Assembly: GCA_946902875.1 (NCBI GenBank) | Contig: OX336336.1 | Location: forward strand, 6,232,545 to 6,296,544 | Length of the DNA: 64,000 bases | DNA from: Nematopogon swammerdamellus | Taxonomy: Eukaryota; Arthropoda; Insecta; Lepidoptera; Adelidae | Direction: 5' to 3' | Part shown: piece after piece, positions 22,101 through 31,560 of the stretch | Layout of the letters: each line of letters starts with the position of its first letter | Position numbering within the stretch: position 1 is the first letter of the stretch | The notes under the pieces: generated by a model | What the model was told of the DNA's origin: nothing | What the model saw: the letters and a program-made list of their open reading frames with translations, nothing else | Databases searched by the model: none | Program-made: the position numbers and the translations under genes

Positions 22101-25100
22101 GTAGCACCCTTCCCTTTTTACCTTACTAGGGTTGGTACCACCGCACTGAATAAAACGTATGTCGAAACGGCTATGTAAATCAAAGAGATTTGATGTAAAT
22201 AGTAATTTTTTTCGTTTTTGTCCGTCCAGTTCAGTATAGCCGGCACGACATGTCCGACATCACGGATGTTGTAGGTGATGTATCCAACCATGTCAGTTTC
22301 CATAAAAAAAAGAAGAAGAGGAGGAGAGGTATGGAGGGAGGAAGGGTTAGTGAATGAGGGTAGGTGTGGGGGAGGGAGGTAGTAGAGGGAACGAGGAGGA
22401 ATGGATATCGAGGGAGTGAGAGGTTGGAAGGGGGAAGGGGCGGGGTAAGAGGGGGTTGCGGACAGGATGAGGGGTAGTAGGGGAGGAATGGAATGCGAGG
22501 GTGATGGGAAGGAGGGGCGGCATGAGGGGAGGAAGGGAAGTAGGGAGAGAGGGAGGGAATGGGCAAAAGGGAAGGCGGCAAAGAGGGGGTCCGTGAAGGG
22601 TGAGGGGAAGGAGGGGAGGAAGGCGGGATCGAGGAGAGAAGACAGGGAGAGAGGTGAGTGAGAGATGGGCGAGGAAGGAATCCCTTCCTTCCTCCCGAAA
22701 AAGATAGAGAATATAAGAGAAGCGATGGTTTATTATCAATTTTGCATTTAAATCAGATTTACTATTTTTTTATTTTATTCGTCGTCGTGTCGTCGTCGGT
22801 AAAATCTCCAATTTTATTGATAAAATATCATTGACTTATATATTCTGTAAAGTTTATCACAAATACATTAAACCCACCCTCTTTTAATCTCTTTGGTATA
22901 ACACCACCAGCAGCATCGTAGATGGAAAAGATAGCCCTGGACTCAACCTGGACTCAACTTTTTTTAATTCGGTGCCTGGACTCCGTACTTCATACTCAAA
23001 GACATTTTGTTCATACTTCAACTATTACTAAAACGAAACACCGCGATTATGGTAGTGTGCGTATCGCGTGAATACAGAACTGACCGTCTCAAGAGATCGC
23101 ATCGATATTGTGTCATCCTTTTTCCACGCGCAGTAACCCGTATCGCTTGCCTGCACGCTCCACGCAAACATTTGCGTGTTCCAAAACAAGCGAACGTCGC
23201 GCGTCGATCGATAAATTGCCGCAACGGCTAAAAACTATGGAGGTGGCTTTTTACTTTCGAGCGACTGTAAGGAGAAAGGAAGTATTGTGATCGTCCAAAA
23301 TGTCGAAGTTGAGAATGCGACTGATTTTTTTTTTTTTTTATTGAAACTGGCACGGTTGGCTACATCACCTACAACATCCGTGATGCCCATAACACCGGGT
23401 GAACTTGGTGCCACGTCAGTGCTTACCTTCGGTCGTGCCGGCTACACTGAACTGGACGGAAAACACAAACTATTTACATAGCCGTTTGGACCGACCTTTC
23501 ATTCAGTGCGGTGGTACCGACCCGGGCGGGTTAAACCCTACCACCTAGTAATATAAGAAGGGGGTCATATCCCTTAGTCGCCTTTTACGACATACACGGG
23601 GAGAGATTCAGTGGGGCCATTCTTTTAATGTACCGGCCCCACACAGTACAGATTTGGGCTATATATCTGTCAACGATCCCAAAAAAGTGGTTTTGAGAAA
23701 CATGTATGTGTGTGTGTGTATGTGTGTGTGTGTGTGTGTGTCCGTCCAGCGACCTTGTGCCTAAACTGCTCAACCGATTTCGTTCAAAATTCGTATTTAG
23801 TAGTTTGAAATGATAATCTAGGGGTAAATTTTTTTACTTTTTCAAAATTCGAAAAAATAAGGGTAGCCGTCATACAAATTTGTCTATGGCAATGTGTCCA
23901 GCGACGTTGCGCCTCAACCGCTCAACCGATTTCGTTGAAAATTCATATTTAGTAGTTTGAAACGATTATCTAGGGGTACCTTTTTTAGTTTTTTTTAATT
24001 TAAAAAAATAAGGGTAGCTGTCATACAAATTATTTCGATGAGGTCGATTTTCTTATAAATGGCTAACGATTTTTATTATTATTATTATATTTAATCCATC
24101 GTGTTTGTTTCCTTTTTCAAAGGTGGTGAGGTAAAAAAATATAATTTTAAAGAAGGTATCTCCACTTTATCTAACCGCACGCGCGTATTTGAATTGCACG
24201 CAGGTTTGGTTGGTGGGTATTTGGCAACTAAAAATATAATAAGAAATAGGCATGCCATCTATAGACAAATAGGACAACTTAACTTTGGTCTGACATCTAT
24301 GATGCAGAAGCGGCGAAATTATACATTTTATCCGCCAAGCTCACGGACTGACAAAACATGAAAATATTTATTGGAAAAATTATGAAAACCTTAAAATACA
24401 CTATTTTGAAATTTTTACTTAATATAAAATAATCTTTAAATTTAACTATGCTGTTCCCACTTAGCATCGTTCTATAATTAGCAGATTTAAAAATATAATA
24501 AATTATTTAATTCAAATTCGATACTCCTGGCGCCATCTTAGGACATAATTGAAGACTAATTTCATGTTACCTTTAAAACATCGCTGACGGTACATCTGAC
24601 TCCCCCTATAAAATCAATGTTACATACTGATCAACTTTTGACTAAACTAAAAAAAAAAATTTAAAACAAAAATCTACATGACTTCAGGTGAATTTTCCGC
24701 TTCTTGCTGATTCTTTCTCGCTGACCTAAACAGAATGGGAGATAAAAAAAATTGCAAATGTGAAGGATAATGAATAAACAAATTACTGTGAAAACTCAAA
24801 ATGTGTGTACCTTCTCTCTGATAACCCTATGCGTGGCCTCAGACATGAGCTTCCTGGCCCGCTCCGTCTGCAGTCGGTCGATGAAGACGAGCCCGCACAG
24901 CCACGCACCAAAACCGAACGCTCCGGCAAACATGAGCGGACGCTTGGCGACCACGGTGCAGCGACGCATGCGGGGCCACATCTCGAACATACCTGCGGGC
25001 GGACAATTAAACAATTCCTCTTATTGTCGCACATTATTTATTTATTTTATTTATTAAGCACACCTGCCCCTGTACCGGCGTTACTCACTCGCCGATGTGT

Positions 25101-26894
25101 ATGAGAAACGATCTCACTCAACCAATCAGAAGGCGTTCGCTGAGGCATCCGGTGCGGCTATTGGTTGAAATATGCGAGGATTTGTGTGAGTTAGCGAGTG
25201 AGTTAACACCGGTAGACCCTCTGGGCGCGATCAGTATTTAGATGGCTGACCGCTCGACTGTTGGAGGCTGACCGTGGTTCGGATTCCACGTAAAACTGTA
25301 GGTCCCATCCCTTCTTCCATTACTAGGTGGTGAGGTTTATCCCGCCTGGGTTGATTGGCACTGAATGAAACGTCGGTCGAAACGGCTATGTAAATAATTT
25401 GTGTCCAGTGTAGCCGAAATGAAATGAGGAGAAGCACTGACATGGCACCTAGGTCAACCGGTGTTATGGGCTAAAATCACGCATGTTGTAGGTGATACAG
25501 CCAACTGTCTGTTTTCATTAAAAAAATGTCTAAGGTCCTTTATCCTTTATTGTATCAAATGAACTTAATCGAATTTTATCATCTGAACTATCCGTACCTA
25601 CAACAGTAAACCTTCTTACCGAGTATGTCGAGGGAGCTCTGATGGTTGGAGACGACGATGCAGCACTGCTCGTTGTCCCAATACTCCAGCCCCCGCAGCT
25701 CCCACTCGATGCCCACAATGTACGACGCGTAGCGGCACACCCGAGACGCCACACTGCAACATGTTGCGGCATTGAAGCAAGTGAACCAACTATTTTGTAA
25801 AATAGGTTATTCACCCTTTTAACATGCGGATCTAGACCTTAAAAAGAATTGTCCCACTGCATCTCTACCCGTGTGTCGTACAATTGACAAAAGGGCAAGC
25901 TGCCATACTAAGGGCGACAGGCTAGCCATAGGTCACATTGGCATAGTTCTTTCACTGAGTTTAGGCACGACCGAAGGGAAGCGCTGACGTGGCACCAAGT
26001 TCATCCGGTGTTATGGGCTGACATCACGGATGTTGTAGGTGATGTAGCCACCCGTGTCAGTATCCATAAAAAAAAAAAAAAAAAAAAAAAAAAGGTATGT
26101 TTTCGTGCCTTACGTGCTGCTTGGTCATTATCTTATACTAATACTTGGCTAGACGTTGTGGTAGGTGTTGTGCAAATGTTTGTTGTTTGTCGTAAATTAA
26201 TGGAGTTCTTGCAGCACAGCACCGATTACTCTGCTTATCCCGATTATCGGGATATTATGTAGCATGCGTTGTAAGTAATGTTTTCTTTTCACTGATATTG
26301 TAATATTCTTATCATATCATGCATGTGTTTCTGTTACTATTATATCCTTTATTTCACATTTATTTTTATTTTTATATTAATTTTACATAGTTATTTCACC
26401 TATACTAAAAAGTTATAAAAATATACAAAATTAATACAAAATTTAAATAAAAAACGGTAATACCGCCATATAATTATTAGTATGGTGTACGGGGATTAAC
26501 CTAGTAATTTTTTCACTTAAATTAGCCATTCATGGGTACAATTTAGTTTGGTACATGATTAACTTAATCTTTGATCTTAGGTGTAAACTGCGCATATTTA
26601 TTGTGGCTAATTCAATATGTAGATATCTAATTAGATAGTTACAGAGGCAAACCTGCGACTGTTTCACAACATTATCAACATAGATGTATTTGTAAAGACG
26701 TACACGAGATTGGTGACGTCGCGAGGATACAGAAGCACGACCGGAATGAGCGCAGTGCACGCAATCATCACGTAACTATAGTAGAGGAAGAACTTGAGGT
26801 AGTAACGGAAGGCGTCGCTTTTCTCGTAAAGGAAGGGCAGCGTGAAGATGAACCCTGCGAGCAAAAGCTCGGGGTACGAGTAAGACGACGCCAT
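15974..26894 (-). CDS. AGPAT: 1-acyl-sn-glycerol-3-phosphate acyltransferase (AGPAT1/2-like), five exons
   Basis: The product transfers an acyl chain to lysophosphatidic acid, giving phosphatidic acid at the ER membrane. Coding exons in gene order are 26894-26704, 25753-25620, 24992-24811, 16636-16471 and 16128-15974. All have GT-AG borders and the phases agree, giving 275 residues, the usual AGPAT1/2 length. Hydrophobic N-terminal segments lie at about 9-21 and 32-55. The catalytic NHX4D motif is NHQSSLD with H101 and D106. The substrate motif GLVFIDR lies in exon 3, and FPEGAR at 175-180 stands where most relatives have FPEGTR. Exon 4 continues TGTIQPFKKGAF. The chosen ATG at 26892-26894 gives the family N-terminus; an in-frame ATG further upstream would add a basic, unfamiliar extension. 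Intron 3 (16637-24810) holds the whole 7.9 kb copy 2 of the long TIR element, and intron 2 holds a SINE. The gene is divergently placed to XRCC2. Confidence 0.92.
16129..16470 (-). other. AGPAT intron 4
   Basis: 342-base AT-rich intron with no element seen. Confidence 0.7.
16471..16636 (-). CDS. AGPAT: AGPAT exon 4 (FPEGAR exon)
   Basis: Begins TKLWIFPEGARYNTGTIQPF and ends DDETKSFEP plus one base. The donor is gtaagttg and the acceptor aacaacag. The long TIR element starts only 79 bases beyond the acceptor's outer side on the + strand. Confidence 0.93.
16715..16722 (+). repeat. 8-bp target-site duplication, left, long element copy 2
   Basis: TTACATAC, repeated exactly at 24620-24627. Confidence 0.85.
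17180..17236. repeat. perfect hairpin with (CG)n centre, copy 2
   Basis: Arms TCCACAGAGCACGGAATACC and exact complement around alternating CG. It corresponds to 4506-4564. Confidence 0.87.
17355..17502. repeat. inverted-repeat module, copy 2
   Basis: Corresponds to 4683-4822. The right arm has one mismatch (gcaacgcc instead of gcaccgcc), and the spacer has about eight extra bases (cacaaaac). Confidence 0.8.
17735..17760 (+). repeat. 26-base block present only in copy 2
   Basis: Contains GGGTGGGTTTAATGTCTTTG and is bordered by the short direct repeat GCCCACA. The same core recurs at 38698-38717 and, on the - strand with one change, near 8345-8365 and 22865-22885. Confidence 0.6.
18938..19189 (+). 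pseudogene. piggyBac cysteine-rich-domain frame, copy 2
   Basis: Intact counterpart of 6233-6484. Visible substitutions are few (for example SDDEMRIE here against SDYEMHIE, and FNKTHG here against FNMTHG). This copy is closer to the usual family ending CFNKxH and so is probably the less altered one. No start ATG, and no catalytic domain. Confidence 0.7.
19988..21111 (+). mobile_element. 1.1 kb TIR element with 8-bp target duplication, inside the LINE 3' UTR
   Basis: Ends CATACATCGGAATCCGCGGG and its exact complement (28 bases inverted in all). Target duplication CTTATTAC at 19980-19987 and 21112-21119. The interior carries a direct duplication of about 210 bases (20190-20397 and 20610-20835) and a 48-base inverted repeat (20398-20445 and 20847-20894) that starts AGGTCTT. 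No transposase frame. The superfamily is probably hAT or P by target size. Confidence 0.85.
20398..20894. repeat. internal inverted repeat and direct duplication
   Basis: Near-perfect 48-base arms beginning AGGTCTTxCAAAATTAGTTC, including a GGGGGGG/CCCCCCC stretch. Each arm directly follows one copy of the 210-base direct repeat, so the layout is R1-arm-spacer-R2-arm'. Confidence 0.75.
21991..22311 (+). mobile_element. SINE family A, head-containing copy (long element copy 2)
   Basis: Counterpart of 7485-7801, starting GTCAGCCTCGGTAGCTCAGT with only scattered differences. Confidence 0.8.
22310..22700 (+). repeat. purine-rich low-complexity tract, copy 2
   Basis: Counterpart of 7800-8175 with an extra ggttggaagggggaa-type block near 22423. 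Confidence 0.8.
23325..23643 (-). mobile_element. SINE family A, reverse copy (long element copy 2)
   Basis: Counterpart of 8795-9120. It lacks the 'tca' of the GTCAGCCC word. Confidence 0.75.
23706..23741 (+). repeat. (GT)n microsatellite, copy 2
   Basis: Alternating GT with a TA interruption, longer than in copy 1. Confidence 0.9.
24620..24627 (+). repeat. 8-bp target-site duplication, right, long element copy 2
   Basis: TTACATAC, identical to 16715-16722. Confidence 0.85.
24811..24992 (-). CDS. AGPAT: AGPAT exon 3
   Basis: Starts GMFEMWPRMRRCTVVAKRPL and ends ATHRVIREK before the donor gtacacac. Contains the GLVFIDR substrate motif. Confidence 0.93.
25219..25528 (+). mobile_element. SINE family A, partly headed copy in AGPAT intron 2
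   Basis: Begins inside the 5S-like head at CTGGGCGCGATCAGTATTTA, keeps GGAGGCTGACCGTGGTTCGG, the body and the A tail. The core is diverged (ttgattggcactgaatg). Opposite orientation to AGPAT. Confidence 0.75.
25620..25753 (-). CDS. AGPAT: AGPAT exon 2 (NHX4D exon)
   Basis: Runs from VASRVCRYASYIVGIEWELR to VVSNHQSSLDIL. The acceptor is catgttgcag and the donor gtaagaag. Confidence 0.93.
25963..26093 (+). mobile_element. SINE family A, 3' fragment in AGPAT intron 1
   Basis: Starts at ggcacgaccgaagggaagcg and ends in a run of 26 A, the longest intact A tail in the window. Confidence 0.75.
26094..26703 (-). other. AGPAT intron 1, remainder
   Basis: AT-rich intron sequence; nothing recognised beyond the SINE next to it. 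Confidence 0.5.
26704..26894 (-). CDS. AGPAT: AGPAT exon 1
   Basis: ATG at 26892-26894, MASSYSYPELLLAGFIFTLP onward with two hydrophobic segments. The donor GT|gtacgt gives the phase required by exon 2. Confidence 0.85.
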
Positions 26895-27740
26895 CGCGTC
26901 CGACTTGACCGTTTCCTCGCCAGCCAGCAGGAGCCGACGGGGGAGGATCCTCTGCGGAGGGGTGGATGGATGGAAAGCGAACGAACTAACGAAACGAAAC
27001 GAGCGAGCGAAGCGACAGCGAATGGAAATGTCAAAATTTTGCGCGAAAGAAGCTGCGCGCGCTTCCTTTTTTTTTTTGCTTTCATCCTTACGGAAAGGCA
27101 AAGATGGTTCGACCCTACAGCCAATTCTTGTGTTGTTTATTTGTTTCTTCAGAATGAAATCTGCACGTGGTGCGATGCGAACGATACGTGTGTACGTACG
27201 ACGACCATACGACCAAGGTTAGTTGAATTCAGGTACACCAGAATTTAGTCTATAATGCCATGAATACGATGTTGAAAGTCAAGAGAATACTCGCGAGCGA
27301 ATGGGAAAATTTATCCTATTATTATGCAATCACAAAATGAACTTCGCGAGCTGCTGGCTGAACTATTGTTAGCATTATGTTTGATCAAAGAAATCAAAAA
27401 ATAACCAAATCTATTGCGAAAACAACAACAATAACCAATTCTAAAATGACAGTGACACTAGACCGGCTAAGAGCAGCAGCTGGTGTGGTGAGGCCATATA
27501 TTGGTAATCTGTGGGTGAGGCTGGCGAATGAAAGAAGAAGAGTGGCGACCAAACAAACTTTTCTACGATTTTTTTGTGCAGACTGCAGACAAGGCAGTAC
27601 AAAATGTTATAACTTGTAAAAGCGACGGTGAGAGAGATCGTTAAATAAAACACAAAAATTAAGTCGGACGTCGGAAGCGGAACATTCATCAGGCTACAGG
27701 AATGTAACCGCACAAGTACGCTAGCATAATCAATCGCAGC
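26895..27740. promoter_or_regulatory. shared intergenic region between AGPAT and XRCC2
   Basis: 846 bases separate two divergent start codons. It is moderately GC-rich near AGPAT (GCGAGCGAGCGAAGCG words) and AT-rich in the middle. Both promoters must lie here or in 5' UTRs. No TATA box stands out. Confidence 0.5.
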
Positions 27741-28550
27741 ATGAATTCGTCATTCAAAGTAGAGTCGGGTGTTCAGCTGTTGGCTCGCCTGACGCGGCGT
27801 CCGAGCCTCGACCGCCTGTGGCCGGGGCTGGTGACCGCGCAGCTTCCTGCCGGCGCTGCTCTGGAGGTGACCGGCGCCCCCGGTGCAGGAAAGTCGTTGC
27901 TCGTGGCCGATGCGATTTGTCACGCTTTACTTCCGCGACGGTGCGGGGGCTGCGGCGCCGGCGCCGTCGTCTTCAGTACGGATGGAAACCTCAACGTCCG
28001 CTGGATAATTACGAGCCTGCAAGAGCGAGTCACGGAAGCAGTAAGCAATGAAGAATCATCCGAGACTCAACTTGTGGAAAGCATCATGGCGGAGATTCTG
28101 CCTAACCTGAATGTTGCTAATGTGTATGACAGCGTGCAGCTCCTCGTGTCAGTTGAGAATTTGGAGTCAATCTTAACGGAAAATCCCAACATATCACTGC
28201 TGGTTATCGACACATTGACCGCCTTTTACTGGTCCGACCAGGGCCCCAAGTTGCAGAAAATGGACTCATATCTTAAAAGCTTACTTCGAAAGATTCAGAA
28301 AGTTACCAGAGAACACAGGGTTACAATTTTGTATACAAAACCTCAATATTTTGGAACAAAACAGGACGGACTTGAGAGCGTGGAGGCATGTGTAAAGGAC
28401 CCAACTCTAGAGAGAGCCAACTGCAGGATTCAAGTCACTAAATGTGATAGCCTAAATGAAAAGAACACATTTCAAATAATTTTGAGCACTTGTGATGAAA
28501 CAAGCATAAAATATTTTAAATTAAACCAGAACATATTGGTTTGGTTATGA
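27741..28550 (+). CDS. XRCC2: XRCC2-like RAD51 paralogue
   Basis: A single exon of 269 codons with ATG at 27741 (agcATGAA) and TGA at 28548-28550. XRCC2 is a RAD51 paralogue that acts in homologous recombination, normally in a complex with RAD51B, RAD51C and RAD51D in animals that have them. Seen here: VESGVQLLARL at the N-terminus (the ESGxxLLARL word is diagnostic for XRCC2), a Walker A loop GAPGAGKS at 45-52, a Walker-B-like ISLLVID at 151-157 followed by TLTAFYWSDQ, which matches the family's SLSAFYW block. The length is close to that of vertebrate XRCC2. There is no intron. AATAAA at 28614-28619 lies 64 bases after the stop. XRCC2 is poorly conserved in insects, but the N-terminal and FYW signatures make other RAD51 paralogues less likely. 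Confidence 0.88.
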   Translation: MNSSFKVESGVQLLARLTRRPSLDRLWPGLVTAQLPAGAALEVTGAPGAGKSLLVADAICHALLPRRCGGCGAGAVVFSTDGNLNVRWIITSLQERVTEAVSNEESSETQLVESIMAEILPNLNVANVYDSVQLLVSVENLESILTENPNISLLVIDTLTAFYWSDQGPKLQKMDSYLKSLLRKIQKVTREHRVTILYTKPQYFGTKQDGLESVEACVKDPTLERANCRIQVTKCDSLNEKNTFQIILSTCDETSIKYFKLNQNILVWL

Positions 28551-28613
28551 CTTGTTACAAGTTTCCAGTAATAAGTGTTATTCACACTGATTGTTATACA
28601 GCTTAAAAAATTG

Positions 28614-28619
28614 AATAAA
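28614..28619 (+). promoter_or_regulatory. polyadenylation signal for XRCC2
   Basis: AATAAA 64 bases beyond the stop codon. Confidence 0.6.
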
Positions 28620-29622
28620 CACATAGTTTGAATCATTTAGATTTTTATTGAAAATTTTAATAAAATGTACGTCATTTGCTTTGATGTCAAGCTATAAATA
28701 CTAAAACTTAATTAATGCAATAAGTTAAAAAACTTTAAAAACAATAATACATTGATAGGTAGGTAGGTATCACATGCTATCACTTGTAATATAACTTAGA
28801 TTGATTGATGGAAACTGAATAATACAGAACTGCGAAGTAATTTCTGTAGCTGTAAATTTAATATAGAATTCAGTCTAATATGTATAGACATACCCTTATA
28901 GCTGCGAATTTGAATTGATTAAAATTCACAAATTTTAAACATTAGATATTAATCTTTATGTGATATTCATACTGGCTTGGCCTTTGTGAACCGTTTGAAA
29001 CATAGTTTGTGTACAACATGCATATTTAAAGCAATGATATTTGTGTGTACTGAATAAAACGTTGCAGGGATCAAATAGCTAAATAAGTAAATGTTAGTCA
29101 AAAGATCTTAATACTAAGTTGGCTTATGTTAATTATTATTCTACCTATGTACTTTACAGACATTTTTGTTATTGAAGTATGTATGTACACATTACAAGAT
29201 ATGGAATGTGGATTGTTTATTCATGTTTACCTTTACAAAATATACCTACATGTACTTAAGTGTTCGTAAACTTATCAACCATCAAATTGACCTACGGAAT
29301 GCTGAACACTCAAGTGTCCCCATTAAAAATTAAATTTGAAGTAACCAAATATTTTGGAAGGAGTAGAGGCGGCATGTTATATATAACTTACCTATATATA
29401 TATAACTTACTATTCTAATTCATAGTGTTAGTGAGATTCAGTGTTGTTTAACACAAACATTGTGAGAGGAAGGCCTTAGATTACATACTCGTAAATATAC
29501 ACTAGTAGATATAATGTAATTCTATGTGTACAATCATTATAATATAAAATTGCTTAGATATTTTATGTGTTTTACATTAATTAACCTGAAGGCTCCCACA
29601 GGTTATAATAATTCTCAACCCC

Positions 29623-29653
29623 CGCCCCCCCCCCCCTCCCCCCCACCCCCCAG
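29623..29653 (+). repeat. poly-C/CA-rich tract
   Basis: Long C-runs broken by T, A and G. Confidence 0.8.
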
Positions 29654-29740
29654 GGGCCGGGAGCCAAGGGCAGTCAGCCACTTTTGCCGTGCGGAGATTC
29701 GGAGCCACGTGAACTCAAAAGTAAAAAATAATGAAAAAAC

Positions 29741-29746
29741 TTTATT
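29741..29746 (-). promoter_or_regulatory. candidate polyadenylation signal for Porcupine
   Basis: AATAAA on the - strand about 480 bases beyond the Porcupine stop. Confidence 0.3.
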
Positions 29747-30228
29747 CTAACCTAGAACCACAGAGGCGGATTTTTTTTTAATCGAAAACAAAACACACCT
29801 GACATTTTTTAACTAACTAACCTTTTTCTCTTTGAGATCAGAATTATTTGTTAATTCTTATAGGTGTTTTTAATGGCAATGGAAAGGTTTTATGATCTAT
29901 CTAATGTATTCTCTCGTTCTAATAAAAAAAATTCACTATGCAGATAAGAGCCGGCAGGTTAATTACAGTAAAGCTGTTAAAAATAGCTAGGGCTACTTTT
30001 ATCACTTGGATATTGTGAGGCGGCTTCATCGAGGGTTCGGTGTATGAGGAAAGAATGTGGTCCGTACAAAGTTCGATATTCACTAAGTAGGTATCTACTT
30101 ACTTGTTTTGCTTAAACTAAATAAAAAAATGCAGTTATAGAGATCATTGGTTATACCAAAACGCTAGTTATAAATTTACATAAATATGATACTGAACGAT
30201 ATAATGAACCTGTTCAATACTCGAAATA

Positions 30229-31560
30229 TCAAATGAGTAGGTATATCAGATATGTGAATGCGACAATAAAGTGACTAGCAAAGTTGAGATTTTGCCACTT
30301 GGCGAGCGTGTGTCCATAGGAGTAGCCCGACTCCTGCATCGCGAACGACGCCTCGAACATGACGCCGAGGTACGCCAGGTGCAGCACGGCCAGCAGCGAG
30401 AACGTCACGTTGACGAAGCGGCACAGCAGGCTGTCGCCCCGGTAGCTGTGGCCGCAGCTCTTCCCGCACCGGTTCACCAGGCAGCACGCACTCAGTGCGG
30501 CGGCCAGCTTGGAGCGGATCTTGTACTCGACGTAGGAGAAGGTGCCCACGCTCAGCAGCACCGCCGACAGCTGAAAGTTGAGACCGTGCAGCAGTGACGA
30601 CACGGCGTACGTGACGAGGATCGCCACCAGCTGGCCGTGCGGCTGGCACGCCTTGAACACATAGTTCTTGAGCCACTGATGCATCGGCACGTTCCAGTAC
30701 ACCACCACCTGCACCAGCGACCGCGGCAGCTCCACGTACAGCGGCCGCGTCACCTCCAGCTCCAGCCGGCAGTCCGACGCCAGCGAGAATCCAGCCGCCA
30801 CCATCGACGCAACCGACAGCGAAGACACGAAGTAGTGAGAGGCGCGGAAGGCTTGCGCATCGCGGTACGCGAGCACCCAGCGTGGCATGTCGTCCGCTAT
30901 GTACCACGGCACCACACAGTTGGACAGCACGAGGAACGCCATGGCGGCGCCTAGCTGCATCGCGATCAACTTTATCCAGTTGCGCGTGAGGAACCGCACG
31001 TCGAGGTACTGGTCGTACTTGTGGAAGGAGATCCACGGACCTAGCACGCAGTTTGCGGGACACAGCACGTAGCCGGCGAATTCCACCGGGTTCGGTAGGC
31101 GCTTGAACAGACCGCGGTCGAGGTCGACCGACACCGAGATGATCTTCATGGCGGCGATCATCTGGACGCCGCGGATCTGCTGCCACATCTTGGGCTCGGC
31201 AACGAGAAACTCGGAGGCGAGCAGGAAGAGCACGACGAGCGCGGACGTTGCGACGCCGCGTCGCCTCTTCAGGACGAGTGTGAGCACGGCGAGGGCGGCG
31301 TAGGAGCCGGTCGCGAGGATCACCATCCACAGGAGCGCGCTGCCAACACTGTTGAACAGTAGGAAGCCGCCGATGACCAACGACAGGCTGTGGCGCACAT
31401 TGTGAGGGAAGTCGATGTACTGAATAAGTAGTCGAAGTCCAACATTAGCTATGATCAAGTCCTTGGCGAACTTGAGTCCTTCGATGAGCGTCGGCAAGCC
31501 GCACAGCGTGAGGTAGCTGTACGCGCTCTCCGTGTAATACTCGTCGTCTTCCGTCTCCAT
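30229..31560 (-). CDS. PORCN: Porcupine, Wnt protein O-acyltransferase (MBOAT family)
   Basis: A single exon of 443 codons, ATG at 31558-31560 with the neighbouring cttcgtctc/ATGGAGACG context and stop at 30229-30231. Porcupine is an ER multipass enzyme that attaches palmitoleate to a serine of Wnt proteins and so permits their secretion. Family blocks are visible: RGVQMIAAMKIISVSVDLD (130-148), a WNVPMHQWLKNYVF block (289-302) with the conserved Asn290, and SSLLHGLNFQLS (321-332) with the catalytic His325. Some eight to ten hydrophobic segments run through the protein, including a C-terminal FIVAFTYLIYLLI. The length is in the normal range. HGLNFQ and the VPMHQWLKNYV block separate it from GUP/HHAT and lysophospholipid MBOATs. 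The gene is GC-rich and intronless in its coding part, unlike typical animal Porcupine genes; it is fully open, so it is probably functional. It is convergent with XRCC2. Confidence 0.93.
   Translation of the reverse strand: METEDDEYYTESAYSYLTLCGLPTLIEGLKFAKDLIIANVGLRLLIQYIDFPHNVRHSLSLVIGGFLLFNSVGSALLWMVILATGSYAALAVLTLVLKRRRGVATSALVVLFLLASEFLVAEPKMWQQIRGVQMIAAMKIISVSVDLDRGLFKRLPNPVEFAGYVLCPANCVLGPWISFHKYDQYLDVRFLTRNWIKLIAMQLGAAMAFLVLSNCVVPWYIADDMPRWVLAYRDAQAFRASHYFVSSLSVASMVAAGFSLASDCRLELEVTRPLYVELPRSLVQVVVYWNVPMHQWLKNYVFKACQPHGQLVAILVTYAVSSLLHGLNFQLSAVLLSVGTFSYVEYKIRSKLAAALSACCLVNRCGKSCGHSYRGDSLLCRFVNVTFSLLAVLHLAYLGVMFEASFAMQESGYSYGHTLAKWQNLNFASHFIVAFTYLIYLLI

Larger units (their letters stand above)
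16723..24619 (+). mobile_element. long non-autonomous TIR DNA transposon, copy 2 (in AGPAT intron 3)
   Basis: Same element as 4047-9937, with the same CATTGATTTTATA inverted ends but a different target duplication (TTACATAC). The two copies are collinear and nearly identical over long stretches, including the hairpin, the inverted-repeat module, the piggyBac derivative, both SINEs and the purine tract. Differences are: a 1.8 kb LINE-plus-TIR insertion (19675-21486), a 26-base block at 17735-17760 that copy 1 lacks, a small extra block in the purine tract, and an extra repeat unit near 23820-24000. It is oriented opposite to AGPAT. Confidence 0.87.
28620..30228. other. convergent intergenic region between XRCC2 and Porcupine
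   Basis: AT-rich. It holds a C-rich tract at 29623-29653 and a candidate AATAAA for Porcupine (TTTATT at 29741-29746). No gene or named repeat seen. Confidence 0.5.

Noticed and set aside
24101..24361. An 86-codon frame near the right end of the long element
   Set aside because: It has no ATG and copy 1 is frameshifted in the same place; no similarity recognised.
4039..24627. A segmental (tandem) duplication explaining the two 6-8 kb similar regions
   Set aside because: Similarity stops exactly at the TIRs and each copy has its own 8-bp duplication, so transposition explains it.
26664..27101. A longer AGPAT start adding about 69 N-terminal residues
   Set aside because: The extra part is basic and unlike any AGPAT N-terminus; the ATG at 26894 gives the expected length.
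30275..31330. A 351-codon frame on the same strand as Porcupine
   Set aside because: Shadow frame of the GC-rich Porcupine coding sequence, arginine/alanine-rich and without family similarity.
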